Shown one piece after another: positions 1 to 7,710 of a stretch of DNA of 64,000 nucleotides. Origin of the DNA: Flavobacterium crocinum (lineage in GTDB: Bacteria; Bacteroidota; Bacteroidia; Flavobacteriales; Flavobacteriaceae); contig NZ_CP029255.1 of assembly GCF_003122385.1 (NCBI RefSeq), positions 1,798,001 to 1,862,000 of the forward strand. Direction: 5' to 3'. The translations under genes were made by a program, and so were the position numbers. The notes under the pieces were generated by a model. The model was given only the letters and a program-made list of their open reading frames with translations, had not been told where the DNA came from and ran no database searches. The number at the start of each line of letters is the position of its first letter. Positions within the stretch are counted from its first letter, which is position 1.

Positions 1-289
1 CGTCTAAAGTCTGCGCCCAATGATTGAGCCAGATTCCGAATTCGTTTGCTGTTATTTTTTCGTCAAAATGTGCGTCGACTTCATTGTGAACCGCATGAGG
101 ATTTCCTTTGTATTTGCGAACGGCAAATAAATTGGTTTCCCAAAAATCGGTTAGTTTTTCCAGATGCAAATCCCAATCGGTAATCATTTCATTAAAATAA
201 AAGCCGATTTCCTTATCGGCTCTTATTTTAGAATAGAACTGATTTACTAAGAATGAAATATCTTCTCTGTTTTCTATTTGCTTTTTCAA
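1..289 (-). CDS. Group III truncated hemoglobin (partial, runs off left edge)
   Basis: The reverse strand reads as an open frame without a stop to the window edge. It resembles group III truncated hemoglobins: an early FYSKIRADKEIGFYF segment, then DWDLHLEKLTDFWETNLF, KYKGNP.AVHNEVDAHF carrying the likely proximal histidine region, and a Trp-rich WLNHWAQTLD stretch. Such globins bind O2 or NO. No ATG lies at the start; the best candidate is a TTG at 289-287 that overlaps the stop of the upstream membrane-protein gene, suggesting translational coupling. The C-terminus is missing. The family call is firm; the start is inferred. Confidence 0.85.
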   Translation of the reverse strand, partial: MKKQIENREDISFLVNQFYSKIRADKEIGFYFNEMITDWDLHLEKLTDFWETNLFAVRKYKGNPHAVHNEVDAHFDEKITANEFGIWLNHWAQTLD

Positions 290-573
290 AATACAAAACA
301 ATTTAAAAGTATAAACAAAATACTTATGAATGTGCTTAGTGCAATAAGGTTGAAGACTACTTTGTGTTTCATTTGCGCTAAAATTGAAGTGTTTGCGAAA
401 ACACAAGCTAAAACAATAATGCCTAATTGAATCATTTGAGGAATTGAAGTTCCGTTAGCCAAAACATACATTGCTGCAGCGCCTCCTAAACAGCTTTGTC
501 CAATTACTGCCATTGCAGCAGAACCCATATAATTTCTATTGAAAATGTCGAATGTGGTTTGATATAGTGTCAT
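286..573 (-). CDS. Small membrane protein upstream of globin
   Basis: A 95-residue protein starting with MTLYQTTFDIF. It has three likely membrane segments: a glycine/alanine-rich first (GSAAMAVIGQSCLGGAAAMYV), a second around IQLGIIVLACVFA, and a C-terminal LIALSTFISILFILL. The ATG at 573 was chosen over a more distal one because the putative -7 element lies at 595-602, between the two. Its stop overlaps the presumed TTG start of the truncated hemoglobin, so the two form an operon. Function is unknown; a role in gas or redox physiology is only suggested by the globin and the Crp/Fnr neighbour. Confidence 0.7.
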   Translation of the reverse strand: MTLYQTTFDIFNRNYMGSAAMAVIGQSCLGGAAAMYVLANGTSIPQMIQLGIIVLACVFANTSILAQMKHKVVFNLIALSTFISILFILLNCFVF

Positions 574-594
574 GATATTCAGATTTTTATAGGA

Positions 595-602
595 CAAAGA
601 TA
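595..602 (-). promoter_or_regulatory. Bacteroidota -7 element (TATCTTTG)
   Basis: Reads TATCTTTG on the minus strand, matching the TAnnTTTG consensus. It lies 22 nt upstream of the ATG of the small membrane protein, so transcription should start near 591. Confidence 0.65.
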
Positions 603-621
603 CGGTCACAATACAACTGCA

Positions 622-643
622 TTTTATGATTAAAATCATAAAA
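622..643. promoter_or_regulatory. Crp/Fnr-type palindromic operator
   Basis: A perfect inverted repeat with arms TTTTATGATT and AATCATAAAA around two central bases. The inner TGAT..ATCA core resembles FNR/CRP-family half-sites. Its centre (632.5) is about 41.5 bp upstream of the start predicted from the -7 element at 595-602, the classical class II activator position. It lies just downstream of the Crp/Fnr gene, which probably encodes its ligand-responsive regulator. Confidence 0.65.
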
Positions 644-654
644 CGAGAACTTTT

Positions 655-1251
655 TTATCTGTATACTTTTCGATTAATTATCTTTAATTCACCCTTTTTT
701 TCCAAAGCTTTAATGGCTCTGATAACTGTTTCTACCCGTAAACCGGTCAAATCTCCAATCTGCTGTCGGGTAAAATTGATTAAATAACCATCGGCTTCTT
801 TTTGGAAATTGAAATAAGCAATTCCGTGATCTATTAATTTTAAAACACGGTGTTCCGGTTCGTGTGTAGAAATTTCGGCCGCCATAACCGATTTGTAATA
901 CAATCTTTGTGCAAGATTTTCGATTATTTTGATGCTGATTATCGGATTTTCTTCCAGCAATTTTATAAAACTTGATTTTGGAACTAAAAGAATCTGACTG
1001 TCTTCAACGGCAATTGAATTGGCAGGATATTTTTGGTTTAAGAACAAAGGCGGTTCTCCAAAAGATTGTTCTTTGTAAAAGATTCCCTGTATGAATTCTC
1101 GTCCGTCATCATTGTAATTGCACATTTTAATTTCGCCTGAAATAATCTGGTAATAGTGTGTTGGCAGGGTTCCTTCTTCAAAAACAATATCATTTTTCTG
1201 GAAAGATTTTTTTACTACACCGTATTTCTCCAATAATTCAACTGCGATCAT
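655..1251 (-). CDS. Crp/Fnr family transcriptional regulator
   Basis: 198 residues. The N-terminal cyclic-nucleotide-binding-like beta roll spans about 10-110 (includes FGEPPLF) and the C-terminal winged helix about 130-198. The recognition helix reads LRVETVIRAIKAL, with the E..(V)IR arrangement typical of FNR-type proteins that read TGAT half-sites. There is only one cysteine (KMCNY), so it is not an Fe-S FNR; heme, NO or nucleotide sensing are possible. Its own promoter (TATATTTG, 1285-1292) faces away from GGGP synthase. The downstream globin operon with its palindrome is the likely target. Confidence 0.9.
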   Translation of the reverse strand: MIAVELLEKYGVVKKSFQKNDIVFEEGTLPTHYYQIISGEIKMCNYNDDGREFIQGIFYKEQSFGEPPLFLNQKYPANSIAVEDSQILLVPKSSFIKLLEENPIISIKIIENLAQRLYYKSVMAAEISTHEPEHRVLKLIDHGIAYFNFQKEADGYLINFTRQQIGDLTGLRVETVIRAIKALEKKGELKIINRKVYR

Positions 1252-1284
1252 AAAGTTTTTCTTTTATTGTTAACAGAGAGTTTA

Positions 1285-1292
1285 CAAATATA
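1285..1292 (-). promoter_or_regulatory. -7 element of the Crp/Fnr gene
   Basis: Reads TATATTTG on the minus strand, a full TAnnTTTG match 34 nt upstream of the ATG at 1251. Confidence 0.6.
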
Positions 1293-1345
1293 ATTCATTC
1301 ATAATAGTTCTTCTGCACTAAAAAACTTTTACTTTTACACCCACG

Positions 1346-2074
1346 ATGCAGGAAGAAATAACAACAATTCGCCAACAAATTTTAGAAGCAAAAAATAACG
1401 GGCAAAAGCTACTCGCAGTACTTTTGGACCCCGATAAAATTGTGCTTGAAAGTTTGGAGCATTTAATTGAAAAAATCAATCAGTCACCTGCTACCCATAT
1501 TTTTGTTGGCGGAAGTATTGTTCAAACCAATATTTTAGAAGAATTGATTTCTGTATTAAGGCAAAAAACAAATTTACCGGTGATTTTGTTTCCCGGTGAT
1601 CCTTCGCAGATTTCGCCACAGGCCGATGCTATTTTGTTTCTATCATTATTATCGGGACGAAATCCGGATTATTTAATAGAATATCAGGTTCAGGCTGCTC
1701 CAATATTAAAAAAGACGAATCTTGAAGTTATTTCGACAGGATATATTTTGATTGAAAGCGGAAATGAAACTGCTGTTGCGCGTGTAAGTAAAACAAAACC
1801 TTTAAGTCGCGATAATCTAGATTTGGTTCTCGCTACTGCGCAGGCAGGAGAAATGTTAGGAAATCAGTTGATTTATCTGGAAGCCGGAAGTGGTGCGAAA
1901 CAGCCAGTTCCATTAGAAATGATTGAACTCATTTCGCAAAATATTGCAATTCCTGTTATTGTTGGTGGTGGAATTATAGATTTACAGGGAATTCAAAAAG
2001 CATATAATGCCGGTGCAGATTTGGTTGTGATTGGTACAGCTTTTGAAAATAACAGTCATTTTTTTGATTTATAA
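1346..2074 (+). CDS. Geranylgeranylglyceryl phosphate synthase (bacterial GGGPS/PcrB-like)
   Basis: 242 residues forming a TIM-barrel prenyltransferase that joins sn-glycerol-1-phosphate to a polyprenyl diphosphate. Visible family motifs: LLDPDK near 27, GGSIVQTN near 55, FPGDPSQIS near 83, YLEAGSGAKQPVP near 178 and VGGGI near 205 (phosphate binding). Bacteroidota carry a distinct GGGPS branch of unclear physiological role. The ATG at 1346 gives a family-length protein. pnuC follows after 30 bp, suggesting co-transcription. Confidence 0.92.
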   Translation: MQEEITTIRQQILEAKNNGQKLLAVLLDPDKIVLESLEHLIEKINQSPATHIFVGGSIVQTNILEELISVLRQKTNLPVILFPGDPSQISPQADAILFLSLLSGRNPDYLIEYQVQAAPILKKTNLEVISTGYILIESGNETAVARVSKTKPLSRDNLDLVLATAQAGEMLGNQLIYLEAGSGAKQPVPLEMIELISQNIAIPVIVGGGIIDLQGIQKAYNAGADLVVIGTAFENNSHFFDL

Positions 2075-2104
2075 ATAAAACTAAACGCCTTTAAATACCA
2101 CAAG

Positions 2105-2728
2105 ATGATCGATTTTTTTCTGGATAGTTATAAAAATGCTACTTTATGGCATATTGCTTTGGAGTTTTTAGTATTTGTTTTTGGAATTTTAAGCGTTTGG
2201 TTTGCTAAAAAAGAAAATATCTGGGTTTACCCAACAGGTTTAATAGCTACGGTCATCTCGGTTTATCTGCTTTACATAGCAGGGTACATTGGAGATATGA
2301 TTATCAATGCTTATTTTTCGATTATGAGTATCTACGGATGGTATGTTTGGGCAAAAGGAGGAACCGTTGAAGACAACCTTCCAATTACTCGTACAACTTT
2401 TAATGAAAAAATAATTGGAATCTTACTGTTTATTGTAACCGTTTTTGTAGTTTTCGGGATTTATAAATATTTTGACTACGAAATCCATCCGGACAATTAT
2501 GTTGATATGATTTCGTCGGGAATATTTTTCGCAGGAATGTGGTATATGGCCAGAAAGAAAATAGAAAACTGGACACTTTGGATTATTGGTGATATTATTG
2601 TTGTACCGCTCTATGCCTATCGTGGTTTAGGGATGCTGTCACTTCAGTATATAATTTTTACAATTTTGGCTATTTCAGCTTATTTAGAATGGAGAAAGAT
2701 CTTAGACAGCAAAAAACAGCTATCATAA
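2105..2728 (+). CDS. pnuC: PnuC-family vitamin transporter (nicotinamide riboside or thiamine)
   Basis: 207 residues with about seven membrane segments and PnuC-family motifs: YPTGLIATVISVYLLY, INAYFSIMSIYGWYVW, and the C-terminal W.IGDIIVVPLYAYRGL followed by SLQY. PnuC proteins facilitate diffusion of nicotinamide riboside; the close paralog PnuT moves thiamine in Bacteroidota. Its 3' end overlaps the next gene by 40 bp, and that gene begins with a NadR-like riboside kinase domain, which favours nicotinamide riboside trapping by phosphorylation. A TPP-regulated TonB receptor lies two genes downstream, so thiamine (PnuT) remains possible. Confidence 0.88.
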   Translation: MIDFFLDSYKNATLWHIALEFLVFVFGILSVWFAKKENIWVYPTGLIATVISVYLLYIAGYIGDMIINAYFSIMSIYGWYVWAKGGTVEDNLPITRTTFNEKIIGILLFIVTVFVVFGIYKYFDYEIHPDNYVDMISSGIFFAGMWYMARKKIENWTLWIIGDIIVVPLYAYRGLGMLSLQYIIFTILAISAYLEWRKILDSKKQLS

Positions 2729-4803
2729 AAATTGCTTTGTTTGGACCTGAAAGTACGGGGAAAACCACACTGGCAAAACAACTTGCAGATTACTATAAAA
2801 CCGAATGGGTTCCTGAGTTTGCACGTGATTATTTACAAGAAAAATGGGAAGAAAATAAGCATATCTGTGTAGCAGATGATATGATGCCTATTGCTTACGG
2901 GCAAACTGCATTAGAAAACAAAAAATTGGAAACAGCAAATAAATACTTGTTTTGTGACACCAATTTGATGGTAACCAAAGTTTTTTCTGAGATGTATTAT
3001 GGTTTTTGCGATCCGCTTTTAGATGAAGCGGCAAAAAAGCATGAGTATGATTTATTTTTTCTAACAGATATTGATGTTCCTTGGGAAAAAGATGATATTA
3101 GGGATTCTCCGGAAGGAAGAGAAACTGTCTTCTCTGTTTTTAAACAAACTTTGATTGATACCCAAAAGCCCTATATAACGCTTTCAGGAGATAAGGAATG
3201 TCGATTGAAGAAAGCGGTTTCGATTATAAATGATTTAGCTCTGGCAAAAGAAAATGATTTTTCATCAGATGATTTTGTTCAGATATATAATAGAGGAATT
3301 TCTTTTGATACTATTTTAAAACAATTAAAGAATTTTGAAAAAGGAATTGCAAAAAGCAGTCTGATAAGACCGGCAACCATTAATGACGGAATTTTGAGTC
3401 TGTCTCAAAATGAGTTTCAGGAAAAGGCATTATTTTTTGATACTCAAAAAGAGCAGTTTAAGATTAAGAAGTTTGTTCCTGCGTCTGGAGCAGCTACGAG
3501 AATGTATAAGTTTTTGACTGCATTTTTAAATGATTTTGACATCTCAAAAGAAACAATAAACGCTTATATCAATAGAAAAAATGATAAAGAACTTGCCATT
3601 TTTATTGTAGGAATGGAGAAGTTTCCTTTTTTTGAAACAGTAGATAAAAAACTAAGAGAAATTTATCCTGATTTTGAAAATTTAGAAAGAGATTATAAAA
3701 ACTACTATTTTATAAAACTGTTGCTTTCTCCGGATCATTTTAATTCGGCAAACAAACCAAAAGCAGTTTTGCCTTTTCATTTATATAAAACACATATTGC
3801 CAATCCGATTGAGGAACATTTAAATGAATGTGTGCATTATGCATCTTCAAAAAATGTATCTCATCTGCATTTTACGGTTTCCGAAATACATCAGGATTTG
3901 TTTGAAAAAGCGGTTCTTGAGGTTAAAGATAAGATTGAGAAGCCTTCAGGAATCGATATTAATATTGGATATTCATACCAAAATAAAAGCACAGATTCGA
4001 TTACTATTGATGCGAACAATAAATTGGTAAAAGACCAAAGTGGAAATTTAATTTTCAGACCCGGCGGACATGGCGCTTTAATCGAAAATTTAAATGAACT
4101 CGATGCTGATATTATTTTCATTAAAAATATCGATAACGTAATCCAGAATCATATCGAGGAAATTACATTGTATAAAAAAGCATTGGCAGGAATATTAATC
4201 GAGATGCAGCAAAAGGTTTTTTCATGTCTGCATACTATTGATCGTAATGAAATTAATGACAATTATTTAGAAGATATTCTTCTTTTTCTAAAGGAAAAGC
4301 TAAGTATTGAAATGAATGATGATTTCAATAAGTTTACTTTTGAAAACAAAATCACTAAAATAAAAGAATTGTTGGATAAGCCAATTCGTGTTTGCGGAAT
4401 GGTTAAAAATGAAGGAGAACCAGGAGGAGGGCCTTTTTGGGTAATCAATGATAAGGGAGTTTCTTCTCAGCAAATTGTTGAAACTTCTCAGGTCGATTTG
4501 ACTAATAAAAAACAGCTTGCCGTTTTGGAAGCAGCAACACATTTTAATCCGGTTGATTTAGTTTGTGCAACTAAAAATTATAAAAACGAGAAATTTAATT
4601 TGTTACGTTTTGTAGATCAAAATGCGGGATTTATAGTAGAGAAAAGTGTTGATGGTAAAACCGTAAGAAGTTACGAATTACCAGGCTTATGGAACGGATC
4701 TATGGCAAATTGGTTGACTGTTTTCGTTGCGGTTCCTTTGATCACTTTTAATCCGGTAAAAACAGTAAATGATTTACTGAAAGCGGCACATCAGCCACAA
4801 TAA
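2689..4803 (+). CDS. NadR-like riboside kinase fused to DUF4301 domain
   Basis: 704 residues. Residues 1-190 are a P-loop kinase of the NadR ribosylnicotinamide-kinase type: Walker A GPESTGKTTL, then EFARDYL and DTNLMVTKV. Residues 195-704 match DUF4301, starting at IYNRGISFDTILKQLKNFEKG. Within DUF4301, VPASGAATRM resembles the nucleotide-binding GG-x-G-TRM signature and RPGGHGALIENLNELDADI resembles the glycine-rich loop of UDP-sugar pyrophosphorylases, hinting at a nucleotidyltransferase-like fold (inference). In relatives I know the two parts as separate genes. No in-frame start codon lies at the junction, so this reads as a true fusion or a sequencing artefact. It overlaps pnuC by 40 bp. 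Confidence 0.85.
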   Translation: MEKDLRQQKTAIIKIALFGPESTGKTTLAKQLADYYKTEWVPEFARDYLQEKWEENKHICVADDMMPIAYGQTALENKKLETANKYLFCDTNLMVTKVFSEMYYGFCDPLLDEAAKKHEYDLFFLTDIDVPWEKDDIRDSPEGRETVFSVFKQTLIDTQKPYITLSGDKECRLKKAVSIINDLALAKENDFSSDDFVQIYNRGISFDTILKQLKNFEKGIAKSSLIRPATINDGILSLSQNEFQEKALFFDTQKEQFKIKKFVPASGAATRMYKFLTAFLNDFDISKETINAYINRKNDKELAIFIVGMEKFPFFETVDKKLREIYPDFENLERDYKNYYFIKLLLSPDHFNSANKPKAVLPFHLYKTHIANPIEEHLNECVHYASSKNVSHLHFTVSEIHQDLFEKAVLEVKDKIEKPSGIDINIGYSYQNKSTDSITIDANNKLVKDQSGNLIFRPGGHGALIENLNELDADIIFIKNIDNVIQNHIEEITLYKKALAGILIEMQQKVFSCLHTIDRNEINDNYLEDILLFLKEKLSIEMNDDFNKFTFENKITKIKELLDKPIRVCGMVKNEGEPGGGPFWVINDKGVSSQQIVETSQVDLTNKKQLAVLEAATHFNPVDLVCATKNYKNEKFNLLRFVDQNAGFIVEKSVDGKTVRSYELPGLWNGSMANWLTVFVAVPLITFNPVKTVNDLLKAAHQPQ

Positions 4804-4804
4804 T

Positions 4805-5206
4805 ATGGATGCAGAAAAAATCATATCAGAATTAAGTTTTAAAGCTGTTCGAAGCAGCGGGTCTGGCGGGCAAAACGTAAACAAAGTTTCGTCTAAAGTC
4901 GTTTTGAGCTTTGATATTAGTGCTTCGCAAGCTTTAGCTGAAGAAGAGAAATTACTTTTGCAAACCAATATTGGTGCTCGTCTAACAACTGAAAACATCC
5001 TGATTTTAAACTGCGATGAAGACCGAAGCCAGCTTAAAAATAAAGAAATTGTTACCAAAAGATTTTTAGAACTAATCAAAAAAGGATTGTATGTTCCAAA
5101 AATTAGAAAAGCTACAAAAGTTCCAAAATCAGTAATTAAGAAAAGAATAAAGGATAAAAAAAATATCTCTGATCTAAAACAATCGCGTAGAAAACCAGAT
5201 TTTTAG
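4805..5206 (+). CDS. arfB: Alternative ribosome-rescue factor ArfB (peptidyl-tRNA hydrolase)
   Basis: 133 residues with the class I release-factor signature SGSGGQNVNKVSSKV near 18-32, whose GGQ loop hydrolyses peptidyl-tRNA. The lysine/arginine-rich tail (IRKATKVPKSVIKKRIKDKK onward) is the part that enters the empty mRNA channel of stalled ribosomes. It lacks the stop-codon recognition domain of RF1/RF2, as expected for ArfB/ICT1. It begins one base after the DUF4301 stop and is probably the last gene of that operon. Confidence 0.92.
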   Translation: MDAEKIISELSFKAVRSSGSGGQNVNKVSSKVVLSFDISASQALAEEEKLLLQTNIGARLTTENILILNCDEDRSQLKNKEIVTKRFLELIKKGLYVPKIRKATKVPKSVIKKRIKDKKNISDLKQSRRKPDF

Positions 5207-5220
5207 TATTAAGACCATAG

Positions 5221-5268
5221 AATTAAGTATTAAGAAAACTCAAAGACTAAAAATCTTAATACTTAATA
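5221..5268. repeat. 14-bp inverted repeat of TTAAGTATTAAG words
   Basis: Perfect arms ATTAAGTATTAAGA (5222-5235) and TCTTAATACTTAAT (5254-5267), with further partial copies of the word on both sides (5205-5285). It lies between arfB and the TPP riboswitch and may end the arfB transcript, although the stem is entirely A/T-rich. Confidence 0.6.
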
Positions 5269-5288
5269 CATTTATCTTAATACTTTTT

Positions 5289-5296
5289 TATATTTG
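5289..5296 (+). promoter_or_regulatory. -7 element upstream of the TPP riboswitch
   Basis: TATATTTG, a full TAnnTTTG match. Transcription would begin near 5300, at the 5' edge of the riboswitch. Confidence 0.65.
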
Positions 5297-5304
5297 CACT
5301 GTCT

Positions 5305-5378
5305 CAAAGGGGTGCTCTAAATAACGAGCTGAGATCATACCCAAAGAACCTGAGCGAGTAATGTTGCTAAGGGAAAAA
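5305..5378 (+). promoter_or_regulatory. TPP riboswitch (THI element)
   Basis: Contains the conserved THI-box blocks in order: GGGGTGCTC (5309-5317), GAGCTGAGATCATACCC (5326-5342), GAACCTGAGCGAGTAATG (5346-5363) and AAGGGAAAA (5369-5377). GCTC/GAGC forms P3, and GGGGT/ACCC forms P2. It precedes a TonB receptor, so thiamine pyrophosphate should repress that receptor. A downstream CCCCTTT (5449-5455) could pair with AAAGGGG (5306-5312) when the ligand is absent. Confidence 0.95.
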
Positions 5379-5456
5379 CGACACTATCGAGCGTGCACAC
5401 TTTATTTTGTCGTGAAACACATTTATTAATTTAACAAAAGAATAATTCCCCCTTTT

Positions 5457-5476
5457 ATTCGTAATTCTTTACGAAT
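5457..5476 (+). promoter_or_regulatory. Hairpin that overlaps the start codon of the TonB receptor
   Basis: ATTCGTAA (5457-5464) pairs with TTACGAAT (5469-5476) across a 4-nt loop. The first two bases of the ATG (5475) sit in the stem. It may be part of the riboswitch expression platform that limits translation initiation (inference). Confidence 0.45.
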
Positions 5477-7652
5477 GAAAACACTTTTTAAAGTTACAAA
5501 GTTACAAAGTTGCAAAGTTGCAAAGCTAAGCAACAAATCTATTTTCTTTACTCTATTCTCTATTTTCTTTACTCTAATTTCTTTTGCACAGCAGCAAGAT
5601 TCAACAAAAGTAAATTCTCTGGATGAGGTTTTAGTTTCTGCAGTTCGTGTTACGACAAAAACTCCGGTTACGTTTAGTAATATGGATAAAAAAGAAATCA
5701 AATTCCGAAATTTGGGTCAGGATATTCCTGTTCTGATGAATTATCTACCATCTGTAGTAACAACTTCTGATGCGGGAGGCGGAATTGGTTATACCGGAAT
5801 TAGAGTCCGTGGTAGTGATGCTACAAGGGTAAATGTGACCATAAACGGAATTCCGTACAATGATGCGGAAAGTCAGGGAACTTTTTGGGTTAATATGCCC
5901 GATTTTGCTTCTTCTGTGGAGAGTCTGCAATTGCAGCGCGGAGTTGGAACTTCTACAAATGGTTCCGGAGCTTTTGGCGCAAGTTTAAACATGCTTACAG
6001 ATAGTTATGCAACTAAAGCTACAGGAGAAATTTCGAGTTCTTTTGGAAGTTTCAATTCCAATAAAAATACTGTAAAATTCAGTACGGGCTTAATGAATGA
6101 TCATTTTGAACTTGCCGGACGTTTGTCTACAATTAAATCGGATGGTTATGTAGATCGTGCGAGTTCTGACTTGAAATCGTATTTTCTGCAGGGAACTTAT
6201 GTTGGAAAAACAACTTTGATTAAAGCATTGGTTTTTGGAGGAACTCAAAAAACTTATCAGGCCTGGAACGGAATAGACGGAGAAACATTAAACACAAACC
6301 GTACTTATAATTCTGCGGGAGAATATAAGGATGAACTTGGAAACATTCGTTATTATGATAACGAAACAGATAATTACAATCAGGATCATTACCAATTACA
6401 CTGGAGCGAATCTATTTCTGATAAATGGAGTACTAACCTGGCATTCCATTATACCAAAGGAAAAGGTTATTTTGAGAATTATAAATATGATGAGCCAATT
6501 GCAGGATATGGCCCAATTGAATCTACAAAAATGGTTGAGAATGATTTAGGCGAATTAGTTCCGGGAACTGATTTAATTCGTCAAAAATGGTTGGATAACG
6601 ATTTTTACGGAACCACTTTTTCTGCAAAATATAAAGACGAAAAACTGGATGTTATTGTGGGCGGAGCCTGGAATAAATACGAAGGCGATCATTATGGAAA
6701 AGTAATCTGGGCTCGAAATTCTGCAAATTCAGAATTGGGAGATCATTACTATGATGATTTCTCCACAAAAACAGACGGTAATATTTTCGCGAAAGCAAAT
6801 TATCAGTTTACAGATCAATTAAGTTTCTACGGAGATTTGCAATACAGAAGAGTTCGTTATCAGGCCAATAGTGCAGAAACCGGTTTGGTTGATGATACTT
6901 TCAATTTCTTTAATCCAAAAGCTGGTTTAAACTATGCTTTTAATGAAAAAAACACGCTTTATTTCTCTTATGCTCGTGCGAACCGCGAACCAAACAGAAC
7001 AGATTACGAAGGCGGAAATGTAAAACCAGAAAAACTAAATGATTTTGAATTAGGATGGAGATTCAATTCAGAGAAATTTCAATTGAATTCGAATGTTTAT
7101 TATATGGGATACAAAGACCAGTTAATCTTGACAGGAAGATTGGATGATGTTGGAAACCCAATTCGTTCCAATACCGACAAGAGCTATCGTTTAGGTCTTG
7201 AAGTTGATGCTACAATTGCACTTTCAGAAAAATTCACATTAAGACCTAATTTTACTTTGAGCAGTAACAAAAATGTTGACTTAGCTGTTGACGGTGAATT
7301 TTACGGAACAACTAAAATTGCTTATTCTCCGGAAGTAATTGCTGGAAACGTTATTGTATATAAACCAATCGAAAGATTATATATATCATTGTTACAGAAA
7401 TATGTTGGAGAACAATATATGAATAACATCGAATTGCCTTCGGCTAAACTGGCAGATTACTTTGTAAACGATTTGAATGTTTCTTACGAAATAAGACCAA
7501 ATGCTATTTTCAAATCAATTACCATTACCGGAATGGTGAATAATATTTTAGATAAAAAATATGTTTCAAACGGAGCCATGTGGGATATTTATCCATACTA
7601 TTATCCACAGGCAGGAATTAATTTCTTAGCTGGTTTGACGTTGAAGTTTTAA
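5475..7652 (+). CDS. TonB-dependent outer-membrane receptor under TPP control (thiamine uptake)
   Basis: 725 residues. A long basic N-terminus leads into a signal peptide (SIFFTLFSIFFTLISFAQ). The plug domain at about 50-165 contains VTTSDAGGGIGYTGIRVRG and INGIPYNDAESQG, followed by a beta barrel ending in NFLAGLTLKF. The TPP riboswitch directly upstream argues for thiamine or a thiamine precursor as substrate, as for the Omr1-type receptors of Bacteroidota. The first 18 codons consist of an 8-bp tandem repeat, and the signal-peptide core is itself encoded by a tandem repeat. No alternative start exists downstream of the repeat. Confidence 0.92.
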   Translation: MKTLFKVTKLQSCKVAKLSNKSIFFTLFSIFFTLISFAQQQDSTKVNSLDEVLVSAVRVTTKTPVTFSNMDKKEIKFRNLGQDIPVLMNYLPSVVTTSDAGGGIGYTGIRVRGSDATRVNVTINGIPYNDAESQGTFWVNMPDFASSVESLQLQRGVGTSTNGSGAFGASLNMLTDSYATKATGEISSSFGSFNSNKNTVKFSTGLMNDHFELAGRLSTIKSDGYVDRASSDLKSYFLQGTYVGKTTLIKALVFGGTQKTYQAWNGIDGETLNTNRTYNSAGEYKDELGNIRYYDNETDNYNQDHYQLHWSESISDKWSTNLAFHYTKGKGYFENYKYDEPIAGYGPIESTKMVENDLGELVPGTDLIRQKWLDNDFYGTTFSAKYKDEKLDVIVGGAWNKYEGDHYGKVIWARNSANSELGDHYYDDFSTKTDGNIFAKANYQFTDQLSFYGDLQYRRVRYQANSAETGLVDDTFNFFNPKAGLNYAFNEKNTLYFSYARANREPNRTDYEGGNVKPEKLNDFELGWRFNSEKFQLNSNVYYMGYKDQLILTGRLDDVGNPIRSNTDKSYRLGLEVDATIALSEKFTLRPNFTLSSNKNVDLAVDGEFYGTTKIAYSPEVIAGNVIVYKPIERLYISLLQKYVGEQYMNNIELPSAKLADYFVNDLNVSYEIRPNAIFKSITITGMVNNILDKKYVSNGAMWDIYPYYYPQAGINFLAGLTLKF
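5490..5529 (+). repeat. 8-bp tandem repeat (AAAGTTAC/AAAGTTGC) inside the coding start
   Basis: Two units AAAGTTAC, two units AAAGTTGC and a decayed AAAGCTAA unit, in direct tandem from codon 6 of the TonB receptor. The unit length is not a multiple of three, so loss or gain of a unit would shift the frame. Confidence 0.85.
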
Positions 7653-7671
7653 AACTTTTTTAAATAATGAG

Positions 7672-7710
7672 AAAAGCCCGAAGGTGTTATTTACACTTTC
7701 GGGCTTTTTT
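7672..7710 (+). terminator. Intrinsic terminator of the TonB receptor
   Basis: AAAAGCCCGAAGGTGT pairs with ACACTTTCGGGCTTTT across a TATTT loop, followed by a T run. Confidence 0.9.

Noticed and set aside
2689..2728. Programmed frameshift between pnuC and the kinase gene
   Set aside because: The kinase has its own ATG and complete N-terminal beta strand before Walker A; a plain overlap explains it.
5490..5529. CRISPR-like array
   Set aside because: Eight-base contiguous units without spacers; no cas genes in the window.
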